64,000 nucleotides of DNA from Canna indica. Lineage: Eukaryota > Streptophyta > Magnoliopsida > Zingiberales > Cannaceae. Positions 12,716 through 23,343 of the stretch are shown here, piece by piece (the stretch's first letter is position 1; each line of letters starts with the position of its first letter). Made by a program: the position numbers and the translations under genes. The stretch lies in NCBI GenBank assembly GCA_034359265.1, contig CP136892.1, positions 14,866,501 through 14,930,500 of the forward strand. Reading direction: 5' to 3'. A model generated the notes under the pieces. It had not been told where the DNA came from. It worked only from the letters and a program-made list of their open reading frames with translations, and ran no database searches.

Positions 12716-13219
12716 ACACTTGAACTATTGCTGGAGTTACTATTGGAGCTACCCTTATCACTTGAGCTACTAATATAAACCTATAATTCAAAATTAATCA
12801 TTATCTTAATAGTAACACTGACAGTAAGATAAACAGTAAGAAAATAGTAAACCAAAATCAATACCAATAACATCCATAAACCCTAACTTACATCAAATCC
12901 ATAAACCCTAACTTACATTAAATCCACAAACTAATTAAAATCAATTAGGGGAAAATCTTACCTGTACTGGAGGAGGCGGCGGAAGAACTCTCTTCCGCAC
13001 CCAGGTAGACCGTCTTACAACCTGCTTCTGGCGTATTCTTATAACCTGCTTCTGGCGCATGGTTGTATGCATTGAGGGAATGATGCTTTCCCAAATAGAA
13101 GATGCCGGAGATGTTGTCGGAGGTGTCGCCGAAAACAAGCGGGATCGCCTGTTGTCGCCGAGAAGTCGGGAGCGAGAGGTGGGGTAGGGTTTGAATTTTG
13201 TCGAGCAGGGGGGCCAGCA

Positions 13220-13495
13220 GAAGTATTTAAAATTAGGGGCTGACATGGCGTTTGGGATTTTTTAAAAAAAATAAGGATCGAAGTTTGGTGACGTAGCAAG
13301 TGGGTATTAAAAAATATTTATTTAATACACGTCAGCATGCCACGTCGTCGGGTTAACGGTGCAGCCGACGGAGTCTTGACGGAATGCTACAATTGGAACA
13401 AATGTCTTAGTACGTGTATACAATTGAGACAAAGTAAACTACGGGCCACAATTGAGAAAAAGTTCAAAATACAGGCTATATTTAGGTATTTTCTC
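13220..13495 (-). repeat. MULE right terminal inverted repeat
   Basis: Inverted partner of 7096-7370, ending exactly at the right 9-bp duplication. It should contain the promoter of the minus-strand transposase gene. Confidence 0.93.
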
Positions 13496-13705
13496 TAAAT
13501 CTTATATTTACTTAATGTTAAGTTTTATTTTTTTCGAATATATAAATCTTATTTAGAAAGGACTAAAATGAAATTAGCAAAATATAAATGCCTTAAATGC
13601 GCACGTAATAGATTGCTTTCTATTAATTTTAATATATTATTTTAAAATATATTCTACTTTATTGATAAAATATAAAATTTACAAAATATTTTATTACAAA
13701 AATAC

Positions 13706-14165
13706 TCTGACGCTCAAACAAGGATGTCGAATTGGACTAGCACTTTGGGCCCAACCGGATTAGGCCCAGAAGCGCTCACACTCATGAACTAGACTCAAGT
13801 CAAGCCAAACAACTTAGCCCGGGGGCTCCACCCAATCATACAAGAATATCCACATCCTTATTAATTACGATGGATTCGTTATTACGAGTTTGGCATCTCT
13901 AGGATTAGCCTCGATCCATTTCAAGAAACACCCTACGAGATTATCATGCGACATTATCATCAATCCTTCCTCATCCTGCAATCTATATAGTCACGAAGTG
14001 CCTTAGGTAACCTAGAATCTAATTTTTATTACCTCCACCTCGATCACATCCTAACTTGAGCGTCTGAGTATCTTTTACAGCCCCCCCCCCCCCCCTCCAC
14101 CGGAGACACATCTAACCAGGAGACATATTAGACTGGATCAAATCGCTTTGACTTTAGGCAGGACA
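13706..14165 (+). repeat. Gypsy-type LTR remnant (family shared with 31640 and 59162)
   Basis: Shared blocks in order: ...GGCCCAACCGGATTAGGCCC..., GGCTCCACCCAATCATACAAG, a CTCGATCCATTTC block, GGTAACCT near 14007, AACTTGAGCGTCTGAGTATC, a poly-C tract at about 14080-14094, and the LTR-end-like GGCAGGACATGTA near 14157. The same order occurs at 31640-31835 and, on the minus strand, at 59162-59940. No internal retroelement coding follows, so this is a solo or truncated LTR. Confidence 0.7.
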
Positions 14166-14589
14166 TGTATTCGAGATGTGTCTGTGAACAATTGGATCAG
14201 AGATATACTAATATATGTGGGGTTTTGTCTTATAAGGCATGTCTTTGATGAAATATATTCGGCGGGAAATTCCTCTCAAATATTGCGAGGATATGCCGAG
14301 TGAGTCAATTGTCGAATTGTACTCTTTAACTATGTTGCAATTATGTTTGAATTCTTCGAATATAAGCCAAAGACAAAAATGCTCTCAGGATGATTGGGTG
14401 AAGCCCCCTCCGGGCCTAACTTGGGCCGGCTCAACACGACCTGGGTTCTGAGTGGCTAGGCTGAGCTGCCCTTATTGGTTATAGTGTGACAAAATGTTGT
14501 CATCAAAATGCATATATATTAGCAACAGCGATGCTTTTCGTTGCAAAATCATCGTTGATTTACAATGGTAAATTGGTCAATCTCAGATT

Positions 14590-14873
14590 TGTTAGAAAAT
14601 CAACTTTGGACCTAACTCTATCTCAAAAGCTAGCTCATGAGAGGAGAGTTGCTCAATCTATTTAAAGGCTATTTAGATCATAATTTCAATCAATGTAGAA
14701 TTTTAACGCATCCCCTCACGCTAGAATTCATATCTGAAGCATGAAGTTCTGCAGGTGATCCACTCTCAATCATATGTTTGGCTCTGATATTATGTTAAAA
14801 AATTGATCTTGGATCTAACTCCACCCAAGAGTTAACTTTTGGGTAGAGTTAGATAAAGTCTGATTTCCTAACA
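14590..14873. repeat. Short TG...CA element (solo LTR / TRIM-like)
   Basis: The 284-bp block starts TGTTAGAAAATC and ends GATTTCCTAACA. These ends are inverted repeats of one another with the TG...CA rule of LTRs. The flanks AGATT and AGATC are a 4/5 match to a 5-bp duplication. The internal text around CCCCTCACGCTAGAATT recurs in many plant genomes, but I cannot name the family. Confidence 0.5.
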
Positions 14874-15491
14874 AGATCCACCACCGCATATTTCAAATTT
14901 TTTAATAGTATGCATCCTCACATGCAAATTAATACCCAATAGTTTATATTACATCTAACTAAGTAAATATCTAATTAATGAGAGACTTGTCTCACTTGGG
15001 AGTCTCGTCAAACCCATCATCAATTTGAAACCCACCTACTTATGTTCACATAGACTTTAACTCCACACTCCAACTTGGGTTTGTCGCCCATGATAAATTG
15101 CACTAATGATCAATGTTGAATATAGCATGAGTAAGTACAACCTGCAGCTGGTTGCAAATTTTGATACATTCATGTAGGAATATGCATACTTTTTGATTGC
15201 CCCTTGAGTCGTATATAACTTTTTGAATGTATAAAATTTGGTACCAAAAATAATTTAGACATTAGAATTTCAAAAAGACGACTGTCGAACCAAATGATCA
15301 CAATCCACAAACATAGGAAGTATAGAATTAATTGCTTATCATCTAACTCCAGTCTAATCTACTTGCCCATACTTAGATAAAGCCACAGGAAGACTATATT
15401 AACCAAAGGAGGAAGTAATTAGATTAAACTTGCGATCATTCATAATCATCAGTTGTAATTAAAACAGGCCATTAATTATCTGTGTTGATCC
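14874..15491. other. Intergenic, downstream of CYP77A
   Basis: Unremarkable AT-rich spacer. It contains the 3' flank of the minus-strand P450 gene, and no other feature is supported. Confidence 0.5.
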
Positions 15492-17012
15492 TCATTTTCT
15501 GGGCTTTACCATGGCCCAGAGACGACGGTTCATGACGACGGTGAAGTCGAGTTTGTCGATGAAGTCCAACTTGGGCTCCGACGGGTGCAGCTGCCACTCG
15601 AACGCCTGAACCATCCTCGCCACCATCAAGCTAATGTGCGTAGTCCCCATCGCCAGCCCCGGGCATATCCTCCTCCCTGCCCCGAACGGTATCATCCTTA
15701 TCCCGGCCGACCCGGTGATGTCGGCAGTCTCACCGCCGGTTATGAACCTGTCCGGGTCGAACTCCAATGGATTCGACCACAACTTTGGGTCCTCGGAGAT
15801 CGTCGGCAGAAAGAGTTCCAAGTTGGCGTCCGGCGGAATGTCGTACCCGCCGAGCTTCGCTGGCTGCACCGCCGCGTGGGTCAGCGAAAAGTACGTCGGT
15901 GGGTGCTTCCGCAGCAGCTCCTTCACGAAGGCTTGCAGGTAGGTCATCTTCTCGATGTCGCGGTCGTCCACCGGTCGCTGGCCGACCTCAGCGAGGATCT
16001 CCTCGTACAGCTTGTTCTGGATGTTTGGGTTGTCGATGATGCGCGCCATGGCCCACTCGACGGCGGTGGAGGTGGTGTCCGTTCCACCATTGATGAACTC
16101 GGAGCACAGCGTGACGAGCTCGGGCTCGGTGGGCGTGCAGTCGCGGCCGTCGACTTTGAGGTCGAGGAGGGAGTCGAGGTAGGAGAAGGGAGCGGCGTTG
16201 GGCTCGATGGTTGGGTCCTTCAATATGGCTCGACGCCGGTTGATGAGCGCGGCGACGGTCTCGACCTGCTCCTTCCTGACCTCGAGGGCCTTCTTCTGGT
16301 GCTTAGCGTTGAAGGGACGCAGGAAGGGGAGGTAGTCGTCCATCCTTGGGGCGATCATGAGGAGCACCCGCTTCATTATCTCGTCGATGCGCACGATGGA
16401 GTCTTCGTCGAGCTGGACGCCGAAGGTCATATAGAGGAGAATTGCGAAGACGGCGAAGCGGGCGTTGCGCAGGACCCAGACGGCGCCGTCGTTGGCCTCG
16501 GCCTCGGCGCGGAGGCGGTCGACGAAGCGGTCCATGGCGGAGAGGCGAGCGGGGCGGAACGCCCGGAGGCGGGAAGCACTAAGCATGCCGGAGACCATGT
16601 TGCGGCGGAGGGAGCGCCACTCGGGACCGTAGAGGGCGGAGTTGACGGTGAACTTGTCGCAGCTGAAGATGGCCCGGGTGGTGGTCTCGGCGGGGCGCGA
16701 CGCAAAGAGCTGGCCCTTCTCGATGAGTGCCTCGTGGGCCAGCTCTGGGCTGGTGACGATGATGAGGGTGCGCGCGCCCATGCGGAGGGTAAATATGGGC
16801 CCATACTGGCGGCGAAGGTCGTGGACGAGATGCATAAGGGGCTTGCCGGCGAACGCGATCTGGAAGAGGTTTCCCACGAATGGCCAACCGGGCGGCCCCG
16901 GCGGGAGCTTCAGCGCGGTGCTTCTCCGGTAGCCGAGCACGAGCAGCACAAGGAGCGACAGAGCGACGGCAGAGGCAGTGATAAAGAGGTCAAGGTCGGG
17001 GTTGCCGGCCAT
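15492..17012 (-). CDS. CYP77A: Cytochrome P450, CYP77A-like
   Basis: An intact 506-residue, single-exon P450, the usual full length. It has an N-terminal membrane anchor (about residues 9-27) and the proline hinge LPPGPPG (36-42). The I-helix oxygen-activation motif is GGTDTTS (309-315), the K-helix ExxR is ELLR (365-368), and FDPDRF is at 418-423. The heme loop FGAGRRICPG (443-452) has the thiolate ligand at Cys450. The GGTDTTSTAVEWAMA segment and the KHPPTYFSLTHA region are typical of CYP77A. Characterised CYP77A enzymes hydroxylate or epoxidise fatty acids in-chain in the endoplasmic reticulum and supply cutin monomers. That role is inferred here. The ATG at 17012 is the first in frame. 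The gene is strongly GC-rich against its AT-rich surroundings and is the only clearly intact gene in the window. Confidence 0.93.
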   Translation of the reverse strand: MAGNPDLDLFITASAVALSLLVLLVLGYRRSTALKLPPGPPGWPFVGNLFQIAFAGKPLMHLVHDLRRQYGPIFTLRMGARTLIIVTSPELAHEALIEKGQLFASRPAETTTRAIFSCDKFTVNSALYGPEWRSLRRNMVSGMLSASRLRAFRPARLSAMDRFVDRLRAEAEANDGAVWVLRNARFAVFAILLYMTFGVQLDEDSIVRIDEIMKRVLLMIAPRMDDYLPFLRPFNAKHQKKALEVRKEQVETVAALINRRRAILKDPTIEPNAAPFSYLDSLLDLKVDGRDCTPTEPELVTLCSEFINGGTDTTSTAVEWAMARIIDNPNIQNKLYEEILAEVGQRPVDDRDIEKMTYLQAFVKELLRKHPPTYFSLTHAAVQPAKLGGYDIPPDANLELFLPTISEDPKLWSNPLEFDPDRFITGGETADITGSAGIRMIPFGAGRRICPGLAMGTTHISLMVARMVQAFEWQLHPSEPKLDFIDKLDFTVVMNRRLWAMVKPRK

Positions 17013-17063
17013 TGCGGAAGACGGAGGTGTGAGGGTGTGTGATGAATAACAGAATAAGCCCAG

Positions 17064-17072
17064 GATTTATAA
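17064..17072 (-). promoter_or_regulatory. TATA box of the CYP77A gene
   Basis: On the minus strand the sequence CATTATAAATCC lies about 55 bases upstream of the ATG at 17012. It is the only good TATA match close to the start. This predicts a short 5' leader of roughly 20-30 bases. Confidence 0.6.
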
Positions 17073-17479
17073 TGAATGAGTTGAGGGGAGGCGGGTGCCG
17101 GGAAACAACAGTTGAGGCCTCGAGGGGTTAGGTCGTCAATCACACTCTCCCCGTACTGATGCCTCGATGGGACACCTGGAATAGAACAAAATTTCGGAGC
17201 ATTCGCGGCTGTACGAAGCACCGTGTTGCTCCAATCACGAAGTGCCATGCGCTAGGACCCTCCCGTGTCCTGACACATAGCGCCCCGTGATTGGGACAGG
17301 ATAGACTTCAGTGTAGCCACCGAAGTTTTGTTCCTCTGAATACGTAGTAATAAATGAGGACGACAGAGAAGCAGCAGGGGTAGTTGGGGCTCCCAGAGTC
17401 CCAGGAATTATTGAAGGAGCCGAGCGAAAATAGAAAGGAACTAGTCGTATATGTACATATAAATTAATTTCAAAAAATT

Positions 17480-18144
17480 TCAAAAAATCACACTAAACAT
17501 TATTGAAATTAAATCAAATTAAATTATACTTTAAACAAACATATCGATACCTAAATAATTTAAAAATATAAATATCGTAAATGTGAAAAATTATAAACAC
17601 AAAGAATAATAATAAATATTAACTTAATTCAATTTATATAACTATAAAATAAAAATATAGATTTCTCAAATATTATTTACATTTTTCTTTTAATTTAAAA
17701 CCCGAACAAATAAATATATACAAAAAAAATATTAAAAAATAAAAATTAATTAAACTTGTGAAAATTAATTATTATATTTGAATGCGATGAATTATTTTAT
17801 AATTCAATCTTTTCAATTTTTAATTGTATAAAATAATATATTTTAATTTTTTATTCTTATCATAGGTTTCTTTCCCAAATTAACTCAAATTTAAGTTTAA
17901 AGTTACGAAGCAAAAGTCAAATTTCTTAAATTCACTTAACCAATTAAATTCTACAAACATATGCCTTTATATATATATAGCTTTAATGTATATTATCAAA
18001 AATATTAATAATAATTGAAATAAAGTATATTATGAATAAATTATTTAAATAATTAAAGGAAAACATTGAATAAACTAAATTTTACATTATAAATAATAAT
18101 ATATTTCAATTAGAAATTATAATATGAATATATAATTAATTCCA

Positions 18145-18184
<40 letters not shown>

Positions 18185-18715
18185 CAGTATTAAAAGTTAA
18201 CTAAATTTATAGTTAATTGAGAGAGATATATTTATATTTAATTCCAATGAAAGCATGCGTATATTAATTAATTACTACTTTCACTCTTTTATCAAATTAC
18301 ATCCTTATCTTCGGACTCATCTTTCTTGTCTTAGAAGATCTTTTATTCTGCTCCTCTCCTTGTCCATTGATCGCTTTAATATTGCTCAATCTGCTTCTCT
18401 TTGTCTTGTTATTCATTTGAAAACATGATCTCATATATTCTTATCTTTCACTTTCTTTCCCATCATCATTATAGTCCTTCTTATTATACTTCTTTGGTGA
18501 ATTTTCTTGTTATTGTGATTACTCAAGTCAGAATCTTTCAAGTATTCCAAGGTTGCCTTTCTTAAAGTCTCTCGGTCGAGCCTCTATTTTGAGCATCCAG
18601 CATGGGCCAAAATACATGGATGCAAGAATTGAGCAATGCCATTAACAGAGAAAAAAGAAAGAAGATACTAAGAGATGACGAATGGCTCGAGCAAACTGTT
18701 AAACACATTGATTAG
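17480..18715. other. Very AT-rich spacer with (AT)n microsatellite
   Basis: No coding signal. It contains a long TA dinucleotide run at about 18149-18182. From about 18170 there is a block (GTATTAAAAGTTAACTAAATT, then GA-rich text) that recurs near 19480 and 25815, so the region is probably built of old transposon pieces. Confidence 0.5.
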
Positions 18716-18719
18716 AATC

Positions 18720-19251
18720 CGCACTTTTGGGGGTTAATTGAAACTGAAACTGATTTTTAAATCTGCTAACCGAAATCGAAATCGGTCGGTTTCAAAAACC
18801 TATATCCGAAATCGAAACCGGCTTTGTTTCAGTTATCCGCGGATAACCATAAACTAAAATTTTCAGTTCGGATCGAACTGGTTATCTATTTACTAACCGA
18901 TTAATCGGTCGTAAACGGATAACTGATTCAAAGATTAATAACAAAATTAGTTTCGAATACCGGTTAACCATAAAAAACCGTTATTAAACGGATAACCGGT
19001 TCAAAGATTAATAACAAAATCAGTTTCGGATATCGGTTAACCGCAAAAAATCGGTAACTGAAGCTGAAATATAAGCGGTTTCAGTTACCAGTTAACCGCG
19101 GCCCGATAACCGAAACCGAATCAGTTTTAAACGATTTTTAGTTTTTACTATCCAAAATCGAAACCGAACTGCAAATTCACTATCCAAAATCAAATTTTCC
19201 GATTCGATTAATCGATTAACTGCGGTTAACCAATTTGAATTGTCATCCCTA
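18720..19251. mobile_element. hAT-type MITE remnant built of GGTTAACCGA words
   Basis: Dense, self-complementary repetition of CCGAAATCGAAAC, GGTTAACCG and CGGATAACC. The right end reads TTGTCATCCCTA (TAGGGATGACAA on the other strand), the TAGGG terminus seen on the other hAT MITEs here. No matching left terminus was found, so it is probably truncated on the left. Confidence 0.6.
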
Positions 19252-19723
19252 GTGTTGCTGGTCCTCCTCACCACTCTTAAGACTTGGCTATGGATCTCAA
19301 TGTACTCCTGTGAACCAATGGTTTATGTCTTCATTTGTATATAAAAACAAAGCAATTATTACGTTATATTTTAACGGTTGTAAATTAATTACGATTATTG
19401 AATGGGAAGATAGAGAGACGTGATTGAGAGAGATAAAAGAGAGAGGATACGTGACTAAGAAAAAGAGAATAATTATTACAGTATTAAAAGTTAATTAAAT
19501 TTGTAATTACTGAATGAGAGATCGAGAAAGCAATTTTAAAAAAAAGAAAATCAAATGACCGCATTAATATCAAATGGAATTGACTGAAACCGCACATTTT
19601 TAAAGAAAATTTTACTTAAATTTTAGGAAATTGTGTTACTTAAATTGCATAAAGAAAAATAGAGAGTAATGGGTTTAATTGAACATTAAACTACATCTTA
19701 AATATGTAAAAAAATGCTGCATC
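19252..19723. other. AT- and GA-rich spacer
   Basis: No gene. GAGAGA-rich text and a GTATTAAAAGTTAATTAAATT motif are shared with flanks near 18185, 21300 and 25815. It ends at the probable target duplication TTAAATT (19724-19730) of the NF-YB-carrying element. Confidence 0.45.
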
Positions 19724-19974
19724 TTAAATTGGGTTTGCTCTATGCCGGCATTGAGTCCACTGGACTCACATGCTCGGCATACAACACATGTCATAGTTGA
19801 GTTTCATCTCAGTTTTCTTAAACCAATGAGGACATTATGGTACTTTCTCTTTTTAATTAATGTTTTCACTCATCTTCCTCCCACAGACGCGCGACTTCTA
19901 CACTTCCCACTTCTCCGCAACAGCATCTAGTCTCCTCAGCTGCACGACGAATACTTCACCGCTGTCTCTCATCG

Positions 19975-20400
19975 TTGTCTACCATCTTCACCGGTGATGG
20001 AAATGTGACGGCTCCGCCTCCGGGCAACCAGCCCGCAGTCAAGGAGCAGGATCGGTTCATGCCGATCGCCAACGTGATACGCATCATGTGTTGCGTGCTG
20101 TCGGCGCACGCCAAGATTGCGGACGACGCCAAGGAGATAAGCCAGGAGTGCATGTCGGAGTACATCAGCTTCATCACCAGCGAGGCCAACGAGCGGTGCC
20201 AGCGCAAGAAGAGAAAGATCGTGACGCCGGAGGACGTGCTCTGGGCCATGAACAAGCTCGGGTTCAACGACTATATCGAGCCTCTCACCCTGTTGCTCCA
20301 CCGCTACCGCGAGCTCGAGGGCGACCACCGCAGCTCTATTCGCAGCGAGCCCCTTCAACTCATCAAGCATTGCTCAACTCCAGCTAGCTTCCATCCCTGA
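19975..20400 (+). pseudogene. LEC1-type NF-YB histone-fold sequence lacking an ATG
   Basis: The open frame encodes about 141 codons and contains a near-complete NF-YB histone-fold domain, from [15 protein letters not shown] to [23 protein letters not shown] pairs with NF-YC and joins NF-YA on CCAAT boxes. The subgroup-specific Asp of LEC1/L1L proteins is present (KIADDAKE, residue 50), where ordinary NF-YBs have Lys. LEC1 controls embryo development and seed filling. The frame has no ATG before Met29 (its first codon is TTG), and unusual changes such as IMCCVLS replace the usual IMRR.LP. Another frame after about 20345 encodes GGDASQYFGTDP, which looks like the original C-terminus, implying a frameshift. 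I read it as a captured, decaying copy, but expression cannot be excluded. Confidence 0.75.
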
Positions 20401-20458
20401 TATTAGCACCGGCGGCGATGCCTCGCAATACTTCGGCACCGACCCCGGAGCCGCCGGC

Positions 20459-20575
20459 AGCATGCGGCGCATGATGCGTATCACGTTGGTGATCGGCATG
20501 AACCGGTCTTGCTCCCTGACCACGGGCTGGTTGCTTGGAGGCGGAGCCGTCACATTTCTATCACCGGCGAAGATG
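20459..20575 (-). pseudogene. Second, inverted NF-YB N-terminal fragment
   Basis: On the minus strand the right arm encodes [20 protein letters not shown] followed by PA. This keeps the consensus RR that the left copy has lost. The homology stops where the left arm continues into the rest of the histone fold. It has no start codon. It appears to be the duplicated 5' part of the captured gene. Confidence 0.75.
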
Positions 20576-21389
20576 GTATTCGTCGCGTGATTGCAGGCTG
20601 CAATCGCTGAGGAGACGAGACGCTGCTGCGGAGAAGTGGGAAGCGTAGAAGTCGCGCATCAGAGGAAGATGAATGAAAATATTAATTCAAAAGAGAAAGT
20701 ATCGTAATGCCCTCAGGTTGGTTTAAGAAATCTTAAATGGAACTCAACGACACGTGTCGTATGCTGAGCATGTGAGTCCAATGGACTCAATGCCAACATA
20801 GAACAAACCCTTAAATTGCTCAATAAACTGTATCTTAATTGAGCAATAAAATGCACCTAATGCACCTTCTGCACCTTAAATTACATGCACCACACCTTAA
20901 ATTGCATGGGGAGAGAGATGATGTGAGTTTAAAATTATTTAAAATATTAAATTGCATGCATGAGAGAGATAAGTTATTTAAAATATTAAATTGCAGCCAG
21001 GGGAGAGAGAGAGGGGTTTAATTGAGAAAAGTGGGTTTAATTCATGTGGAGAGAGAAATTATTTTAAATAAAAAAATTTAAAAAAATTTATAATTCTCAT
21101 ATCAGCAAAATTTCACTGAAAGGTGCTTATTTATATATATATATATATATAATTAGAATAATTAACAATTGAAATATAGAAGACAAAAATATTATTAAAA
21201 GATAGAATTAAGAGAGAAAGTGAAGAAGATGTAGCAGAGAGGAGAGAGTATGGATTAAATCAAGAGAGAGAGAGTTCAAAGAGGGGAAGAGAGATATTAA
21301 AAGAAAAGACAGAAATTATTTAAAAAATAAAATTAAAAGAGAGAAATGATGTAATGAGAGAGAGAGAGAGTACGCATTAAGGGTCTATT

Positions 21390-22215
21390 TGGTATCTTGT
21401 ATTAGGATAATACTACATATTGTTTGGAAAGAGTATTAACTAATACATGCACTAAAACTAGTATTTCATAAGCTGTCATAAGGTGTATTAGTAATACTCT
21501 CAAAAAACTCGATATTAGTCTGCATTAATTTTTAATATTTTGGATACTCATTTTACCTTCGGCTAAAAATTAAAACATATATTAAAAAATAATTTTAATG
21601 ATAAAATATATTAAATATTTTTTATATTATATTATAATATTTTATATTATTTTATAATATATTATATTATATTATTATATTATATTATTATATTATATTA
21701 TTATAATATATTACATATAATATAATATTATAGTGTATTACATATAATATATTATTATAATATAATATAATATATTATTATAATATAATATAATATATTA
21801 TTATAATATAATATAATATATTATTATAATATATTACATATAATATAATATTATAGTGTATATTATTATATATTACATTATATATATATTATATTATATT
21901 ATATATATTAGATTATAATAAATATTATATATACATATAATATAATATAATATATTGTACTATATATTATATTATATTATATTATATTATATTATTATAG
22001 TGCATATAATATTAAATTATATTTATATTATATTTATATTATATTTATATTATATTATATTATACATGTTAGTCAATCTACACTAGTACTATACAAGCTA
22101 GTACATGTGTGCACCAAACACTGTATAATAATAGTATAATACAAACTAGTACTATCCAGGTTAGTCAATACAGACTAGTACTATACATGCTAATATTATA
22201 CGATGTACCAAACGA
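21390..22215. repeat. MITE-like element with a (TATAAT)n-type AT core
   Basis: The left part, GGGTCTATTTGGTATCTTGTA, and the right part, reading TTTGGTACATCGTATAATATT on the other strand, resemble decayed inverted termini. Between them, 21590-22070 is almost pure A/T made of repeated ATTATATTATA words. TACTAGT-type palindromic words occur on the right. I could not define exact ends or a target duplication. Confidence 0.45.
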
Positions 22216-22435
22216 TATATCATTAAAGATAACTAGTTAAAAGGGAGAGAGAGAGAGAGAGGAGAAGAGAAATGAGAGAGATTATTAAAAGAAAGAATAA
22301 ATTATTAAAATGGATAATTAAGATAGAGGGGAAAGTGGGAGAGAAAAAGTTATTTTTAAAAAATAATTCTAAAAAAATCTCAAATTATCGTGTGAGCAAC
22401 ATTTCACTATAAAAATGTCACATGATAGTTGAATG

Positions 22436-22825
22436 TAGGGTTGTCCATTCGTTTCGAACCGAACCGAACCGAACTGAATAAGCCCAAACCGAAATTTTTT
22501 TATACCCGAATTCCAACCCGAACCCGAACCGAACTATACCTAAACCGATTTAACCCGAACCGAAATTTTAATTAAAAATTCAAAATAATTACTTAATACC
22601 TATTTAAGTAATTCTGTTAAAAATTAAAAAAATATATATTAATTAATTCGGTTTTCGGTTCGGGTCGGTTCCCGAATTCCGAAAACCGAATCCGAACCAA
22701 AATTCAAATTTCGGTTCGGTTCGGGTCAAAGAACCGAACCCACATGGTTGAAACCGAACCGAACCGAAAAATTCGGTTCGGTTTTTTGGTTCGGTTCGAT
22801 TTGAACCGAACCATGGACAGCCCTA
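22436..22825. mobile_element. hAT MITE, GGTTCG/CGAACC family, copy 1
   Basis: The termini are TAGGGTTGTCC and GGACAGCCCTA, and a perfect 8-bp duplication GTTGAATG flanks the element at 22428-22435 and 22826-22833. The body is largely repeated CGAACC/GGTTCG words that make it strongly self-complementary. An 8-bp duplication with TAGGG ends is the hAT signature. No coding. Confidence 0.93.
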
Positions 22826-22833
22826 GTTGAATG

Positions 22834-23306
22834 TTACTTTTATATATATTAGTCGAGAACTCGCGCATTGCGCAATTATATATGTATATATAATTTAAAT
22901 AAAATTTAAAAATTATGATAATTACAAATAATATAATCTAATATTGATAATTAAATTATTTTTTATTTCAATCTTTTCAATTACAATATTTATTTTTAAT
23001 TGTATAAAATAATATATATTAAACTATTCATTTATTCATTAATTTCGATTTTATTATAATATTTTTCATAATTTTGTTTACATGCTATTAAAAATGAGTA
23101 AATTACAAAATTCAAATCTATGGCCTAATATGTAACTAAAATAATAAAATAATAATATCACTATTAGAGTATATAAAACAAAGATCCAATTATATGATAA
23201 ATAAATAACTATAGAAACTTAAAATATAATTTTCTAAAACATTAATTGTAAAGTTTTCTTTAACTACTAAGTTAAGAAATTATTCTCAATTATCTAATAT
23301 ATTTAA

Positions 23307-23343
<37 letters not shown>

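Larger units (their letters stand above)
9780..13072 (-). pseudogene. MURA-type MULE transposase gene, several nonsense and frame changes
   Basis: Minus-strand exons run from a probable start near 13072 to about 9780. The N-terminal part is low-complexity, acidic and repeated. A MuDR N-terminal domain follows (about 11900-11480, including CPWKIYGNY and HRCSRSMRN), then the MULE catalytic region (11457-11083, GLDRCFLKIFLGGQLLSAIG). After a frame change comes ISDQQK near 10975. The next exon (10921 to about 9990) ends in a SWIM/PMZ finger, CSCRSWDLCDIPCKHA (C-x-C...C-x-H). It also has an AT-hook-like GRPKK and a CCHC knuckle, CTLCFQQSHNRRRC. The last exon encodes a GR-repeat tail (about 9840-9895). 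In-frame stops include TGA at 11470-11472 and TAG at 10196-10198. Intact relatives cut at the TIRs. This copy cannot make full-length protein. Splice sites are partly guessed. Confidence 0.9.
7096..13495. mobile_element. Complete Mutator-like element (MULE) with two convergent genes
   Basis: Long terminal inverted repeats of about 275 bp bound the element. The ends read GGGAAAATAC and, on the other strand, GAGAAAATAC. A perfect 9-bp target duplication, TAAATCTTA, flanks it at 7087-7095 and 13496-13504, which is diagnostic of the Mutator superfamily. The 6,400-bp element carries a MURA-type transposase gene on the minus strand and a small zf-GRF gene on the plus strand. The two genes are transcribed inward from the two TIRs and converge on a repetitive AT-rich middle, the same layout as maize MuDR (mudrA/mudrB). 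Nonsense changes in both genes make this copy non-autonomous, but the intact ends and duplication suggest a fairly recent insertion. Confidence 0.95.
19731..20810. mobile_element. Inverted-repeat (foldback/Pack-TIR) element carrying an NF-YB sequence
   Basis: A 1,080-bp unit begins GGGTTTGCTCTATG and ends CATAGAACAAACCC. It is flanked by TTAAATT on both sides (19724-19730 and 20811-20817), extendable to 8 bp if one terminal C is shared. The left arm (19731 to about 20106) matches the reverse complement of the right arm (about 20459-20810) over some 350-375 bp. That match covers leader sequence and the first part of an NF-YB open frame. Both ends carry a 17-base palindrome, TGAGTCCA-N-TGGACTCA (19752-19768 and 20773-20789). 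The superfamily is uncertain: a 7-8-bp duplication suggests hAT, while the long TIRs with captured coding sequence recall Pack-MULEs. A transcript through it would fold into a long hairpin. Confidence 0.8.

Noticed and set aside
15585..17042. 485-codon open frame on the plus strand
   Set aside because: It lies antisense to the intact CYP77A gene and exists because of the GC-rich third positions of that gene. It has no domain.
22850..22890. Possible Helitron-like GC hairpin (CTCGCGCATTGCGC) next to AT-rich sequence
   Set aside because: No TC start, CTRR end or A|T insertion site could be paired, so Helitron is only a guess.
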